Shown in pieces: positions 41,805 to 50,389 of a DNA stretch of 64,000 nucleotides. Origin of the DNA: Arcticibacterium luteifluviistationis (GTDB lineage Bacteria; Bacteroidota; Bacteroidia; Cytophagales; Spirosomataceae); assembly GCF_003258705.1 (NCBI RefSeq), contig NZ_CP029480.1, positions 1,178,001 through 1,242,000 on the forward strand, read 5' to 3'. Within the stretch, counting starts at the first letter, position 1; each line of letters begins with the position of its first letter. The notes under the pieces are model-generated. The model was not told the DNA's origin and ran no database searches. It saw only the letters and a list, made by a program, of their open reading frames with translations. Both the position numbers and the translations under genes were made by a program.

Positions 41805-42917
41805 TTATTTACCAAACTTTAATCCGAAGGTTATCACCTCGGTCATGTATTCGTTTCGAGCAGTAAATTGACTGGTAACTCCGCTAGATGCTGACATCAC
41901 TTCCAATTCTCTATTTTTCACTTTGTTTTTCACGTATTGACCGAAAAAAGTCACGCCACCTATGCCAAGCTCACAGACCAAGCCATACCTTAAAGGTGTG
42001 GCTTTAACACCACCTACCACCACAGGGGCTGATGGCACATTATCTTTAATTTTTGTGATGGAGTTACCAATAACATTTATGCCTATAGTTGGGCCAAAAC
42101 CTAAAGAAACCACACGTTTATTGGAACGATTATTAAAAGTTATAGCAGGTATTATTTTCACATTAAACCCTGCTTTAACTACATTATACGGTACTGTAGT
42201 AAACGACTGCGTGTAAGAATCTTCATCCGCATATTTCCAAAGAATATAATCGGAATTACCCTCAAAAGCACCCGAAGCCAATGTATCAGGAGCAAAAGAA
42301 ACTGAATTTTCCATTCCTGCAGGACTACTTGATTTCAATAAGACAGAGCTGGCATCACTATTCCTTTCTTTCCCAAACTTTTCAAAACTAAAGAACCCTT
42401 CTAAACCTCCTTTTAAAATCACGGTGGTTTTAGCATTGGCATAAAGCTCAAAGTGCCTATTAACGCTAGCCGCTAAGTAGGGTGATTGAAAAACCTTCAC
42501 GGAATAAGTATTCTCTGGATAGGACGTTTGAAAGTAAGAGTCCAATTGATTTCCCGTATAATTCCTTAAAAGGTTAGCTACCAAGTTTGCATTTAAAATC
42601 TCGTAGCCTTCTGAATAATTAAAACCCAAATAATAGTTCATGTAATACCCTGAAAGATATTTTCGTTTCTTTTGAAGATATTTTTCACCTGAATTATCTT
42701 TAAGAAATGCTTTCTTGGTTTGGCTATCATTAAGCTTAGCCTGCATTTCTAAAAGCATTTTATTGAAGTCATACTTTTTCAAGTCTTCATATGCACTAGG
42801 GTCTTTGGCTATAAAAAGTAACTCTGAACTATTACCTATTAGCACCTGAAGCGTGTCAGACTGAGCCAATGCCAACTCTGACGATAGGAGCAGTAAAAGG
42901 ATAAAAATCTTTCTCAT
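41805..42917 (-). CDS. Exported outer-membrane-type protein of the ECF operon
   Basis: The 370-residue protein has a signal peptide (MRKIFILLLLLSSELALAQS), an N-terminal region with a KKYDFNKMLLEMQAKL helix, and a C-terminal half of alternating strands (NKRVVSLGFGPTIGINVIGN, ELGIGGVTFFGQYV) ending VITFGLKFGK. The strand pattern suggests an 8-strand-type beta-barrel. It starts 3 nt after the anti-sigma-like gene, making it the last member of an ECF operon. No named family is recognised. Confidence 0.7.
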   Translation of the reverse strand: MRKIFILLLLLSSELALAQSDTLQVLIGNSSELLFIAKDPSAYEDLKKYDFNKMLLEMQAKLNDSQTKKAFLKDNSGEKYLQKKRKYLSGYYMNYYLGFNYSEGYEILNANLVANLLRNYTGNQLDSYFQTSYPENTYSVKVFQSPYLAASVNRHFELYANAKTTVILKGGLEGFFSFEKFGKERNSDASSVLLKSSSPAGMENSVSFAPDTLASGAFEGNSDYILWKYADEDSYTQSFTTVPYNVVKAGFNVKIIPAITFNNRSNKRVVSLGFGPTIGINVIGNSITKIKDNVPSAPVVVGGVKATPLRYGLVCELGIGGVTFFGQYVKNKVKNRELEVMSASSGVTSQFTARNEYMTEVITFGLKFGK

Positions 42918-42920
42918 GAC

Positions 42921-43652
42921 TTACAGTTTTGACTTCTCGTTGGTTTTGGTAGACTCTAAAAACTTAGCCCAAAGTTCTCCTATTTTATTTTTCTTTTCTG
43001 GCTCCCACTCTCCCGTTCTATTATACTCTCCCACTTTTTGAACAAAGCGTACCACTTTCACATTTGAACGCACAGCGGCTTTATCTTCTTCTGGAATTAT
43101 CAATGTTATTTTTTTCCCTCCAAAAGCTTCTTTTCTCTCTATTAAAGCAATGTCTTCAGAAAATGTTTTTTCAGGAATTGCCATAGGCTTGATTTCAATG
43201 TCTTTAAAATCTATTTCTGTTCTTATAGAAGAAAACTCTACGGCCGTCAATGCTTTCACTTCCGTAGGTCTAATCTCTTTAGTTCTCTTACTTTCAATCA
43301 CTGGTACTACCAAACTTTGACTTTGCGGTCTTACTTGTGGTGATTTAGCAATTGTTTCCTTCTTTTCAGGCACTACTGCCATACTCGTGGCATTTAAATC
43401 TGCCACCTCATTTTTAATAACCGGTAGCGTGACACTTGCCATTTCAGACGTTTCTGTAGGCATGACTTTCCAAAAGATAAAGAATGAAATTAGAGCCACA
43501 CTAGCTGCCAAGGCAAATGGCCAAACCCTTTTCTTGGTTTCCTTTTGCTCTATTTTAGCCCAAACATCTTGCTTGTTCCATGTTACCTGAGAAGCCCCAG
43601 ATAACAGTACATTTCTTATTTCTTCAATATCTGAATCTAGTTTCCTTTCCAT
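42921..43652 (-). CDS. Anti-sigma-factor-like membrane protein
   Basis: The 243-residue protein has an N-terminal cytoplasmic part with TWNKQDVWAKIEQKETKKR, one membrane helix (WPFALAASVALISFFIFW), and a Lys/Val/Pro-rich outer part ending SKL. There is no zinc-binding HxxxCxxC motif. Placement directly after an ECF sigma gene, overlapping it by 29 nt, and the layout suggest an anti-sigma factor that holds the sigma factor at the membrane; this is inference. Confidence 0.65.
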   Translation of the reverse strand: MERKLDSDIEEIRNVLLSGASQVTWNKQDVWAKIEQKETKKRVWPFALAASVALISFFIFWKVMPTETSEMASVTLPVIKNEVADLNATSMAVVPEKKETIAKSPQVRPQSQSLVVPVIESKRTKEIRPTEVKALTAVEFSSIRTEIDFKDIEIKPMAIPEKTFSEDIALIERKEAFGGKKITLIIPEEDKAAVRSNVKVVRFVQKVGEYNRTGEWEPEKKNKIGELWAKFLESTKTNEKSKL

Positions 43653-44175
43653 AGATATTTGTAATTTTATTTCTTAACATTTTTTTGGCGTGGCTTAATT
43701 GCGATTTTGATGTACCTTCAGAAATCCCCAAATCTTTGGCAATTTCTTTGTGCGAATACCCCTCCATTACATACATATTAAACACAGTCCTATAACCCGG
43801 TGGTAATTTTTCCACCAACACTAAAATATCATCATGAGCTAATTGTTTTAATACGTCTGGCTCTAATGCTAGATTTTCAGCCACGCTTTGTGGCAGCATT
43901 TGAAAGGAATTGTTTCTTCTAATTTCTGATAAACATTCATTTACCACAATCCTTTTCATCCATGCCTCAAAACTCCTCGCGTTTTCGAATTTGCCTTTGC
44001 TAGCCGATTTAAATATAGACATGAAGGCATTCACCATCATATCCTCTGCGGCCATGGCGTTGCCCATGTACCGTTTTGCTAAAGAAAACAGGACATCACT
44101 ATATTTTTCAAAGACTTCTTTTTGAGCTATCGGATTGTTGCTCTTTAGAAGTTCAATTGTTTTTAGCAAAATCAA
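43624..44175 (-). CDS. RNA polymerase sigma factor, ECF subfamily
   Basis: The 183-residue protein has sigma region 2 (FEKYSDVLFSLAKRYMGNAM, AEDMMVNAFMSIF, FEAWMKRIVVN) and region 4 (LVEKLPPGYRTVFNMYVMEG, SHKEIAKDLGISEGTSKSQL). No ATG precedes region 2, and TAG stops the frame upstream, so initiation at TTG 44175 (or TTG 44169) is the best fit. It heads an operon with the anti-sigma-like gene (29-nt overlap) and the outer-membrane protein gene. Confidence 0.92.
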   Translation of the reverse strand: MILLKTIELLKSNNPIAQKEVFEKYSDVLFSLAKRYMGNAMAAEDMMVNAFMSIFKSASKGKFENARSFEAWMKRIVVNECLSEIRRNNSFQMLPQSVAENLALEPDVLKQLAHDDILVLVEKLPPGYRTVFNMYVMEGYSHKEIAKDLGISEGTSKSQLSHAKKMLRNKITNIYGKETRFRY

Positions 44176-44340
44176 TATTTGATTCTATTTGACTATATAA
44201 TGCCTAAAAGCAAAAAAAGGTTGTATCCACCAAAATAGAATTACATAAAATTATACTTCCATTTTTAACTTTCCTTGGCTAATTTCGCAGTTGCAAATAG
44301 AAGCGAGAAGCTGTCAAATAAAACGATTTAAGCCAAAAGG

Positions 44341-45324
44341 ATGAGAGAAATTCAATTCAGAGATGCTATAAAAGAAGCCATGTCCGAAGAAATGCGTAGA
44401 GATAAAGACGTTTTTCTTCTTGGTGAGGAAGTAGCTGAATATAATGGTGCCTATAAAGCTAGCCAAGGAATGCTAGACGAATTTGGCCCAGATAGAGTAT
44501 TAGACACCCCAATAGCCGAGTTAGGTTTTTCTGGTATTGCTGTAGGTGCTGGTATTAACGGACTAAGACCGATAGTGGAGTTTATGACTTTTAACTTCTC
44601 TTTAGTTGCCATTGACCAAATTATAAATGCTGCCGCAAAAATCATGTCGATGTCTGGCGGACAGTACTCATGCCCTATAGTTTTTAGAGGACCAACAGGA
44701 AGTGCGGGTCAATTGGGTGCTCAGCACTCATCAAACTTTGAAAACTGGTATGCAAACACTCCAGGACTTAAGGTAGTGATACCTTCAAACCCTTACGACG
44801 CTAAAGGTCTTTTGAAATCTGCCATTAGAGATAATGACCCAGTAATTTTCATGGAGTCTGAGCAAATGTATGGTGATAAAGGTGAGGTGCCTGAAGGTGA
44901 ATATTTAATTCCGATTGGTAAGGCAAATGTGATTCAAAAAGGTACCGATGTTACTATTGTATCTTTTGGAAAAATGATTCCTCATGTAGTAATGCCTGCT
45001 GTAGAAGAATTAAAAAAACAAGGCATTAACGCCGAGGTTATAGATTTAAGAACTGTAAGACCTATAGATTACGCTGCAATAGTAGAATCTGTAAAGAAAA
45101 CGAATAGATGCGTGGTAGTAGAAGAAGGACCTCCATTGGCGGCCATTTCTTCTGAAATTTCTTACCACTTACAGCGTAACGCCTTTGACTATTTAGATGC
45201 TCCAGTAATTAGAGTGAATAGCATGGATATTCCTTTAAATTATGCTCCTACACTTATTGAAGCTACGCTTCCAAATAAGGACAGAGTAATAGCTGCAGTT
45301 AAAGAAGTTACGTACAAAGCCTAG
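44341..45324 (+). CDS. pdhB: Pyruvate dehydrogenase E1 component, beta subunit
   Basis: The 327-residue protein shows MREIQFRDAIKEAMSEEMRR, FLLGEEVAEYNGAYK, GPDRVLDTPIAELGFSGIAV and GPTGSAGQLGAQHSSNFENW, and a C-terminal transketolase domain with IDLRTVRPIDYAAIV. These match the PDH-type E1 beta. It works with E1 alpha and thiamine diphosphate to decarboxylate pyruvate. The alpha, E2 and E3 genes are not adjacent. AAAAGG directly precedes the ATG. A strong terminator follows. Confidence 0.92.
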   Translation: MREIQFRDAIKEAMSEEMRRDKDVFLLGEEVAEYNGAYKASQGMLDEFGPDRVLDTPIAELGFSGIAVGAGINGLRPIVEFMTFNFSLVAIDQIINAAAKIMSMSGGQYSCPIVFRGPTGSAGQLGAQHSSNFENWYANTPGLKVVIPSNPYDAKGLLKSAIRDNDPVIFMESEQMYGDKGEVPEGEYLIPIGKANVIQKGTDVTIVSFGKMIPHVVMPAVEELKKQGINAEVIDLRTVRPIDYAAIVESVKKTNRCVVVEEGPPLAAISSEISYHLQRNAFDYLDAPVIRVNSMDIPLNYAPTLIEATLPNKDRVIAAVKEVTYKA

Positions 45325-45352
45325 ATACTTAAGCTTTAAGTGATGTACTTTT

Positions 45353-45384
45353 AAGCTCGGAGATTTTTTTCTCCGAGCTTTTAT
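45353..45384 (+). terminator. Terminator after pdhB
   Basis: A perfect 11-bp stem (45353-45363 with 45370-45380), loop of six T, followed by TTATTTTG. Confidence 0.9.
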
Positions 45385-45446
45385 TTTGTCAAAAATACTT
45401 CCTAATTATACATTCCGTTAGGACTAGATAATCATACCTTTCATAT

Positions 45447-46517
45447 ATGAGTACTTTAAAAATACTAGTAGTAGGAGCTGGAAACATGGGAGCTTCTCAC
45501 GCAAAAGCTTACCACGACATGCCCGAATTTGAAATTTGTGGTATAGTGTCAAGAGGGGAAAGCAAGAAAAAATTGAACGAAAGTTTAGAAGCCAACTATC
45601 CACTTTTTAATGATTATTACGAAGCCTTAAAAAGTACCAAGCCTGATGCTGTAAGTATTTCAACATACCCAGACACTCATGAGACTTATGCCATAGCTGC
45701 TTTAGAGGCAGATTGTCATGTATTTATTGAAAAACCCCTGGCAGATACTGTAGAAGGTGCTGAAAGAGTTGCTGCTTTGGCTAAGGAAAAAGGCAAAAAA
45801 CTAGTAGTTGGTTATATATTAAGAGTACACCCTTCTTGGCAAAAGTTTGTTGAAGTTTCTAGAACCATGGGTAAGCCATTGGTTATGAGAATGAACCTTA
45901 ACCAGCAAAGCCATGGCTATATGTGGGATGTACACAGAAATCTCATGAAAAGCCTAAGCCCAATAGTAGACTGTGCGGTGCATTATATTGACATTATGTG
46001 TTTGATGACTCAGTCAAAACCCGTTAAAGTTTCGGCCATAGGAGCTAGACTATCTGACGATGTTCCAAACTGGAATTATAATTACGGGCAATTACAAATA
46101 AGGTTTGAAGATGGCTCTGTAGGCTGGTATGAAGCTGGTTGGGGACCAATGATGAGCGAAACTGCTTTCTTTGTAAAAGATGTAATAGGCCCAAAAGGCT
46201 GTGTATCTATTCTTGCCAAAGACGCCGCCAGCAGTGGTAAATCAGATGATATTGATTCACACAGTAGAACGCAGTCGCTAAAAATCCATTATGCCGATAT
46301 TGACAAAGAAAACAACTTCACCAAAAAAGATGAATGGATTTTCTTAGATGACGAGCCTGACCACCAAGAGTTATGTAAGCGTGAGCAGCTGTATTTCTTA
46401 AACGCAATACAAGAAGACTTAGATTTGACCGAACATATTAATGACGCTGTGAATAGTCTTAAAGTAGCTTTTGCTTGTGATAAGTCTGTTAAGACTGGGG
46501 AGATGGTGGAGATTTGA
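45447..46517 (+). CDS. Gfo/Idh/MocA family oxidoreductase (cytoplasmic)
   Basis: The 356-residue protein starts with a Rossmann fold (LKILVVGAGNMGASHAKAYH), then SISTYPDTHETYAIAALEADCHVFIEKPLADTV, the EKP catalytic motif of the family. There is no signal peptide, unlike the exported paralogue at 11034. The substrate is likely a sugar or inositol derivative. It stands alone between two terminators, so context gives no pathway. Confidence 0.9.
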   Translation: MSTLKILVVGAGNMGASHAKAYHDMPEFEICGIVSRGESKKKLNESLEANYPLFNDYYEALKSTKPDAVSISTYPDTHETYAIAALEADCHVFIEKPLADTVEGAERVAALAKEKGKKLVVGYILRVHPSWQKFVEVSRTMGKPLVMRMNLNQQSHGYMWDVHRNLMKSLSPIVDCAVHYIDIMCLMTQSKPVKVSAIGARLSDDVPNWNYNYGQLQIRFEDGSVGWYEAGWGPMMSETAFFVKDVIGPKGCVSILAKDAASSGKSDDIDSHSRTQSLKIHYADIDKENNFTKKDEWIFLDDEPDHQELCKREQLYFLNAIQEDLDLTEHINDAVNSLKVAFACDKSVKTGEMVEI

Positions 46518-46541
46518 GTTACCATCTAATGCATAAAAGAG

Positions 46542-46576
46542 AAAGGGAGATTAGCTATAAAGCGAACCTCCCTTTT
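46542..46576. terminator. Bidirectional terminator between oxidoreductase and beta-helix lipoprotein genes
   Basis: AAAGGGAG (46542-46549) pairs with CTCCCTTT (46568-46575) around an 18-nt loop; both ends are T- or A-rich, so it could stop both convergent genes. Confidence 0.6.
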
Positions 46577-46595
46577 CTAAGGATTAGACTACAAA

Positions 46596-48086
46596 CTAGT
46601 ATCTATCAGTAAATCCACAGCCAATACCTTCAATTTTGCTATCTACAGCGTCCGTTATTTCTGTTGTATTGCCATTTGAATTACCACCTTCCGCAGTTTT
46701 AAAGTTAAAGCTATTTTGAATTTTCAAGCTAGTATTGGTTGCTTTACTCAGGTCAGCATCATATTGGAAGGCTGAATCTTTCTCGTAAAAGTTAGAATTC
46801 TTAACCACTACGACTCCATCACTTGTAAAAAAGGACATATCAGTACCTCCATATCTATATTCCGCAAAGTCTATTTCACTAAGATTCACTTTGTTCACCT
46901 TATTAAGTTGAATATTTTGAGACATTACATTTTTAAAAGAAAGATGAGAAACGTTTATCTCAAATCTTGAAGAAAGGCTAATTCCTAAATCACCATTTTC
47001 AAAAAACAAATGGTGAATAGTTGGAGAAGTTGTTGCATTATCTTGAAGAGTTGAAATGTAGACAGCATAAATAGCTCTGTTTATATAAGCGTAACTAAGT
47101 TCAATATTGCCGCCGTACGATTCTATGCCTTTCCAATTTCCAACACCCACAAACTCAATTATTTCTTCCATACTGCCATTTGCTATTAACGAGCCAAACG
47201 CTGTAATTGAAGTTTGCGGACCAGGCGACTGACTTTCGATAGTAATCTTAGTTCCTGGAAGAATTAGTAGCTCCAAGCCTAGAGGCACAGTTACTGTTCC
47301 TTTTAAAATAATTTCTCCTGACCAAGTTTCGTCTTTACTGAGCGTATGCCCTTCTATGACACCACTTGTTGTATTATCAAAAAACACTTTAACCGGAAAG
47401 ATTATTTCGTTCCAAATTTCACCGTTAACCAAACCTTGAACCGTGATATTTGCTTCCGAAAGTCCATAAGATAAGCTATCAGTATTTACTGTAACTTCTA
47501 TACTTTCATTACTTGTTAATTCTCCCTCAACTTTACTAAAATTCAACCAATTCGCATTTGTTGTGATTACATAAGATAAATCCTCAGAACCTAACTTAGA
47601 TAAGGATAAGTTAAAATTTTGAGAAGACTTGATTACTCCCAAATCTTTTGAATCCAAATCAGATTTAACCATTGTTTTTTCAAATTCTCCGAAAACCTTA
47701 ATTAATTGAACCTCAGATTCAACCCCATCAATAGTAGGCGAAACACTAATTTCAGCCTCATTATATCCTTCTTGAAGGTCTTCCGCGGTTAACAGGACAG
47801 AAATAGAAATAGTTGAAGTGTCTGTTACTACTCCACTTGGGGTACTTATGACCAACCAATCTTTATTTGAGCTTAAAGCATATATAACTAAGCCTTCCCC
47901 CTCCGAAGTCAATTGAAAATTTGAGCTTACACCCGTTTTAATTTCACCAAGATTTATCTCGGCGGTGGAAGTTTTAAGTAGCGTTGGAACCACCTCTGGG
48001 TCTTTCTTACAAGACTGAGTTGACATTATTATAATGCCAAGAATGACGGCATTTCTAAAAAGAGAATTGAGTTCTATGAATTTCAT
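46596..48086 (-). CDS. Surface lipoprotein with BACON-like repeats and right-handed beta-helix
   Basis: From ATG 48086 the product has 496 residues with lipobox IIMSTQSC (Cys26). Two BACON-like units follow (SSNKDWLVISTPSGVVTDTS; TTNANWLNFSKVEGELTSNE). A beta-helix-like tail (~250-490) is rich in N, S and I (IELSYAYINRAIYAVYIST, INVSHLSFKNVMSQNIQLNK). BACON domains are thought to bind carbohydrate or mucin. No enzyme motif is seen, so it may be a surface binding or adhesin-like protein. It stands alone. The upstream TTG at 48104 is less likely. Confidence 0.8.
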   Translation of the reverse strand: MKFIELNSLFRNAVILGIIIMSTQSCKKDPEVVPTLLKTSTAEINLGEIKTGVSSNFQLTSEGEGLVIYALSSNKDWLVISTPSGVVTDTSTISISVLLTAEDLQEGYNEAEISVSPTIDGVESEVQLIKVFGEFEKTMVKSDLDSKDLGVIKSSQNFNLSLSKLGSEDLSYVITTNANWLNFSKVEGELTSNESIEVTVNTDSLSYGLSEANITVQGLVNGEIWNEIIFPVKVFFDNTTSGVIEGHTLSKDETWSGEIILKGTVTVPLGLELLILPGTKITIESQSPGPQTSITAFGSLIANGSMEEIIEFVGVGNWKGIESYGGNIELSYAYINRAIYAVYISTLQDNATTSPTIHHLFFENGDLGISLSSRFEINVSHLSFKNVMSQNIQLNKVNKVNLSEIDFAEYRYGGTDMSFFTSDGVVVVKNSNFYEKDSAFQYDADLSKATNTSLKIQNSFNFKTAEGGNSNGNTTEITDAVDSKIEGIGCGFTDRY

Positions 48087-48285
48087 CTGATACTTTTTCA
48101 GCAAAAATAATTTAAAAGATCTTTAAATCAAGCAAAGTCACGATTCCCTTTGAACCAATTAATATCCATAGAATGTTGCTTGGAAATATCATTTGATAAA
48201 TAAATAGATTGATAGTTTCAAAAAGAATTTCGATCCCTCCGATATTTTTATCAATTTTGTCATGACCTGAATTTAAAGGCAATAA

Positions 48286-48747
48286 ATGAGTAAGGAACTA
48301 GATAAAATTATTGACAATTTAGAAACCGTTTTTAGAGGAGACGCTTGGCACGGCCCGTCTGTTTTAGAAATGCTAAATAGTCTTCCAGAAAAAGTAGTAG
48401 ACCAAAAACAGGGCTACTCCAAAAGAACAATAGCCGAACTAGTTTACCATCTGGTGGCATGGCGAAAATTTATCATTCAAAAACTGGATGACAAAATTCA
48501 CTATACTTTAGAATCTGAAGAAGACAATTGGGGTAGTCCAGAAATGACTTCTCAGGCTAACTGGCAAAACCTTATTCAACTCTTTAAAGACACACAAAAA
48601 GAACTTGTGGACCTTTTAGAAGACCAAAACGATGAACTATTAAACAGAAGAGTTCCGGGTGAACACTACGATTTTTATAAACTTTTAACTGGTATGATTC
48701 AGCATGACACCTATCATCTTGGCATGATTTGGGTACTCTGGGAATAA
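48286..48747 (+). CDS. DinB family protein
   Basis: The 153-residue protein has the DinB four-helix pattern: GDAWHGPSVLEMLNSL, LVYHLVAWRKFIIQKL and MIQHDTYHLGMI, whose histidines would bind a metal. Some family members are thiol-dependent S-transferases; the substrate here is unknown. It is 13 nt upstream of a second DinB gene with which it shares HGPS-L-xx and the terminal HD-YH motif, so it is a tandem paralogue pair. Confidence 0.88.
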   Translation: MSKELDKIIDNLETVFRGDAWHGPSVLEMLNSLPEKVVDQKQGYSKRTIAELVYHLVAWRKFIIQKLDDKIHYTLESEEDNWGSPEMTSQANWQNLIQLFKDTQKELVDLLEDQNDELLNRRVPGEHYDFYKLLTGMIQHDTYHLGMIWVLWE

Positions 48748-48760
48748 TAACATTTTTTAT

Positions 48761-49318
48761 ATGGCAGAAATTAACGAAGAAAACAGAGAACTAGTAGAAC
48801 GTCTGAAGACGCTTCTGAATGCTGGATACCACGGTGGAGCATGGCATGGCCCTTCCATTTTGGAGGCAATAAAAAACATTACTCCTGAAGAGGCTAGCTT
48901 TAAAACACCTACGGTGCACACAGCGGCAGAGCTTATTTATCATATCACCAGCTGGAGAATTTTCACTATAAAGAGACTTCAAGGTGACTCTGAGTATCAA
49001 ATTGACAACGAAAAGAAAAATTTTGGCTCTGCTCCTAAAGTAGATGAGTTTGAGTTAGAAACTCTTATAATGGAATTAAGCTTAAGCCATGATGAGCTTA
49101 TTCGAGAAATAGACAAGATTGACGATAAGTTCCTAAGTGAAATAGTAACAGGCTCTGAGTATGATTACTTCACTCTAATAAACGGAATTATTCATCATGA
49201 CATTTACCATTCTGGTCAAATAAACCTTCTTAAAAAGATATGTGGAGCTTATGCAGATAATGACGGCGACGAAATCAGTAGCAGGTATTTTGACGATGGC
49301 ATGGGCGATGCATTTTAA
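48761..49318 (+). CDS. DinB family protein, second tandem paralogue
   Basis: The 185-residue protein carries AWHGPSILEAIKNITPEEAS, ELIYHITSWRIFTIKRL and IIHHDIYHSGQI. It is longer than its neighbour by an extra C-terminal tail (about 20 residues, GAYADNDGDEISSRYFDDGM). The two genes are likely one transcript ending at the hairpin at 49322. The substrate is unknown. Confidence 0.88.
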   Translation: MAEINEENRELVERLKTLLNAGYHGGAWHGPSILEAIKNITPEEASFKTPTVHTAAELIYHITSWRIFTIKRLQGDSEYQIDNEKKNFGSAPKVDEFELETLIMELSLSHDELIREIDKIDDKFLSEIVTGSEYDYFTLINGIIHHDIYHSGQINLLKKICGAYADNDGDEISSRYFDDGMGDAF

Positions 49319-49321
49319 AAC

Positions 49322-49357
49322 AAAAAAGGCGATGTGAATTTCACATCGCCTTTTTTT
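49322..49357. terminator. Bidirectional terminator between the DinB and DUF2147 genes
   Basis: A fully palindromic hairpin: A6-GGCGATGTGAA facing TTCACATCGCC-T6, perfect for use by the convergent transcripts on both sides. Confidence 0.92.
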
Positions 49358-49374
49358 ATGCCTTTCTAATCCAA

Positions 49375-49803
49375 CTATCTGGTAGCTCTAATTAAATGAG
49401 AAGTTCTTCCTAAAAGCGAGAAGCCAATATAGCCTCTAACTTCTAGTTTCTCTGTACTTACTTCTGTAATAGTACATGAATAGGTTTTCCCATTTCGAGG
49501 GTCATAAATAGTCCCTTCTTCCCATGTATTTTCGTCTTCTTTTTCAAAGCCTTTAAGAAAAACTAAGCCCATTAATGGCTTGGTGGCTAAAGAGGCTTTG
49601 GGATTTTTAGCATCTAACCTTGGCTTACCGTTTTCATTGGGTTCCTTCAGCCAAACTATTTTGCAGGACAACTTATCCCCATCCATATAAAACTGAACTC
49701 TGCTAGTTTTTTCTTCATTAAACCAAGTTCCTTCGGTAAGTTTTTGAGCATTTGAGATAAAAGAAATAGCCATCAGGCTAAACAGTAACGTTATTTTTTT
49801 CAT
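49375..49803 (-). CDS. DUF2147 domain-containing exported protein
   Basis: The 142-residue protein has a signal peptide (ending SFISNA). LTEGTWFNEEKTSRVQFYMD, NPKASLATKPLMGLVFLKGF, GTIYDPRNGKTYSC and VRGYIGFSLLGRTSHLIRA match DUF2147, a small beta-rich envelope domain of unknown function. Its start lies 26 nt inside the PAP2 gene on the same strand, so the two are coupled. Confidence 0.88.
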   Translation of the reverse strand: MKKITLLFSLMAISFISNAQKLTEGTWFNEEKTSRVQFYMDGDKLSCKIVWLKEPNENGKPRLDAKNPKASLATKPLMGLVFLKGFEKEDENTWEEGTIYDPRNGKTYSCTITEVSTEKLEVRGYIGFSLLGRTSHLIRATR

Positions 49804-50380
49804 TAGGTTGATAGGTTTTAAAGTGCTTCTTTAAAAAAGTATAAAGTGTGAAACTAATCAAAAATCCGATAAGAGCCCCAACAAGGATATCTCCAGGATA
49901 ATGTACACCGACATAAATACGACTATAAGACACTAAAATTGCCCAAAGCAATAAGACTTTAACAAATACTTTACGTTCTCTAAAAATGAAAAACAACCCT
50001 CCAAAAAGGGCAAAGGAATTAGCTGCATGCGATGAAGCAAAACCAAACTTACCTCCGCAGTGCCCTCCTATCAAATGTACAAACCCGGCTAAAGCTTCAT
50101 TATGGCAAGGGCGAGGTCTTTCAAAAAACGGTTTCATTAGCCCAGAAGTAATAAAATCAGCCAAACCTACTGATGCAATCAGGTAAACCACAAAAATAAT
50201 AGCCTGCTTTACAGGAAAACGTCTCCCTATATAAAATATCAACAGCAGGTAAAATGGAATCCAGGTATTACGGGCAGTGATGATGGCCATAAAACCGTCC
50301 AAATTAGGATGGTGAATACCATTAAGAAAAATGAATAACCGTTCGTCTAAACCAATAAGTCCGTCTACTACCGTTTCCAT
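49778..50380 (-). CDS. Phosphatase PAP2 family membrane protein
   Basis: The 200-residue integral membrane protein has the three PAP2 motifs: KPFFERPRP (active-site Lys/Arg), SSHAANSFA (acid His) and SRIYVGVHYPGDILVG (nucleophile His). It would dephosphorylate a lipid or undecaprenyl-type phosphate. It overlaps the DUF2147 gene by 26 nt and lies 9 nt downstream of trpS. Confidence 0.92.
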   Translation of the reverse strand: METVVDGLIGLDERLFIFLNGIHHPNLDGFMAIITARNTWIPFYLLLIFYIGRRFPVKQAIIFVVYLIASVGLADFITSGLMKPFFERPRPCHNEALAGFVHLIGGHCGGKFGFASSHAANSFALFGGLFFIFRERKVFVKVLLLWAILVSYSRIYVGVHYPGDILVGALIGFLISFTLYTFLKKHFKTYQPNEKNNVTV

Positions 50381-50389
50381 AAAGTTTTC

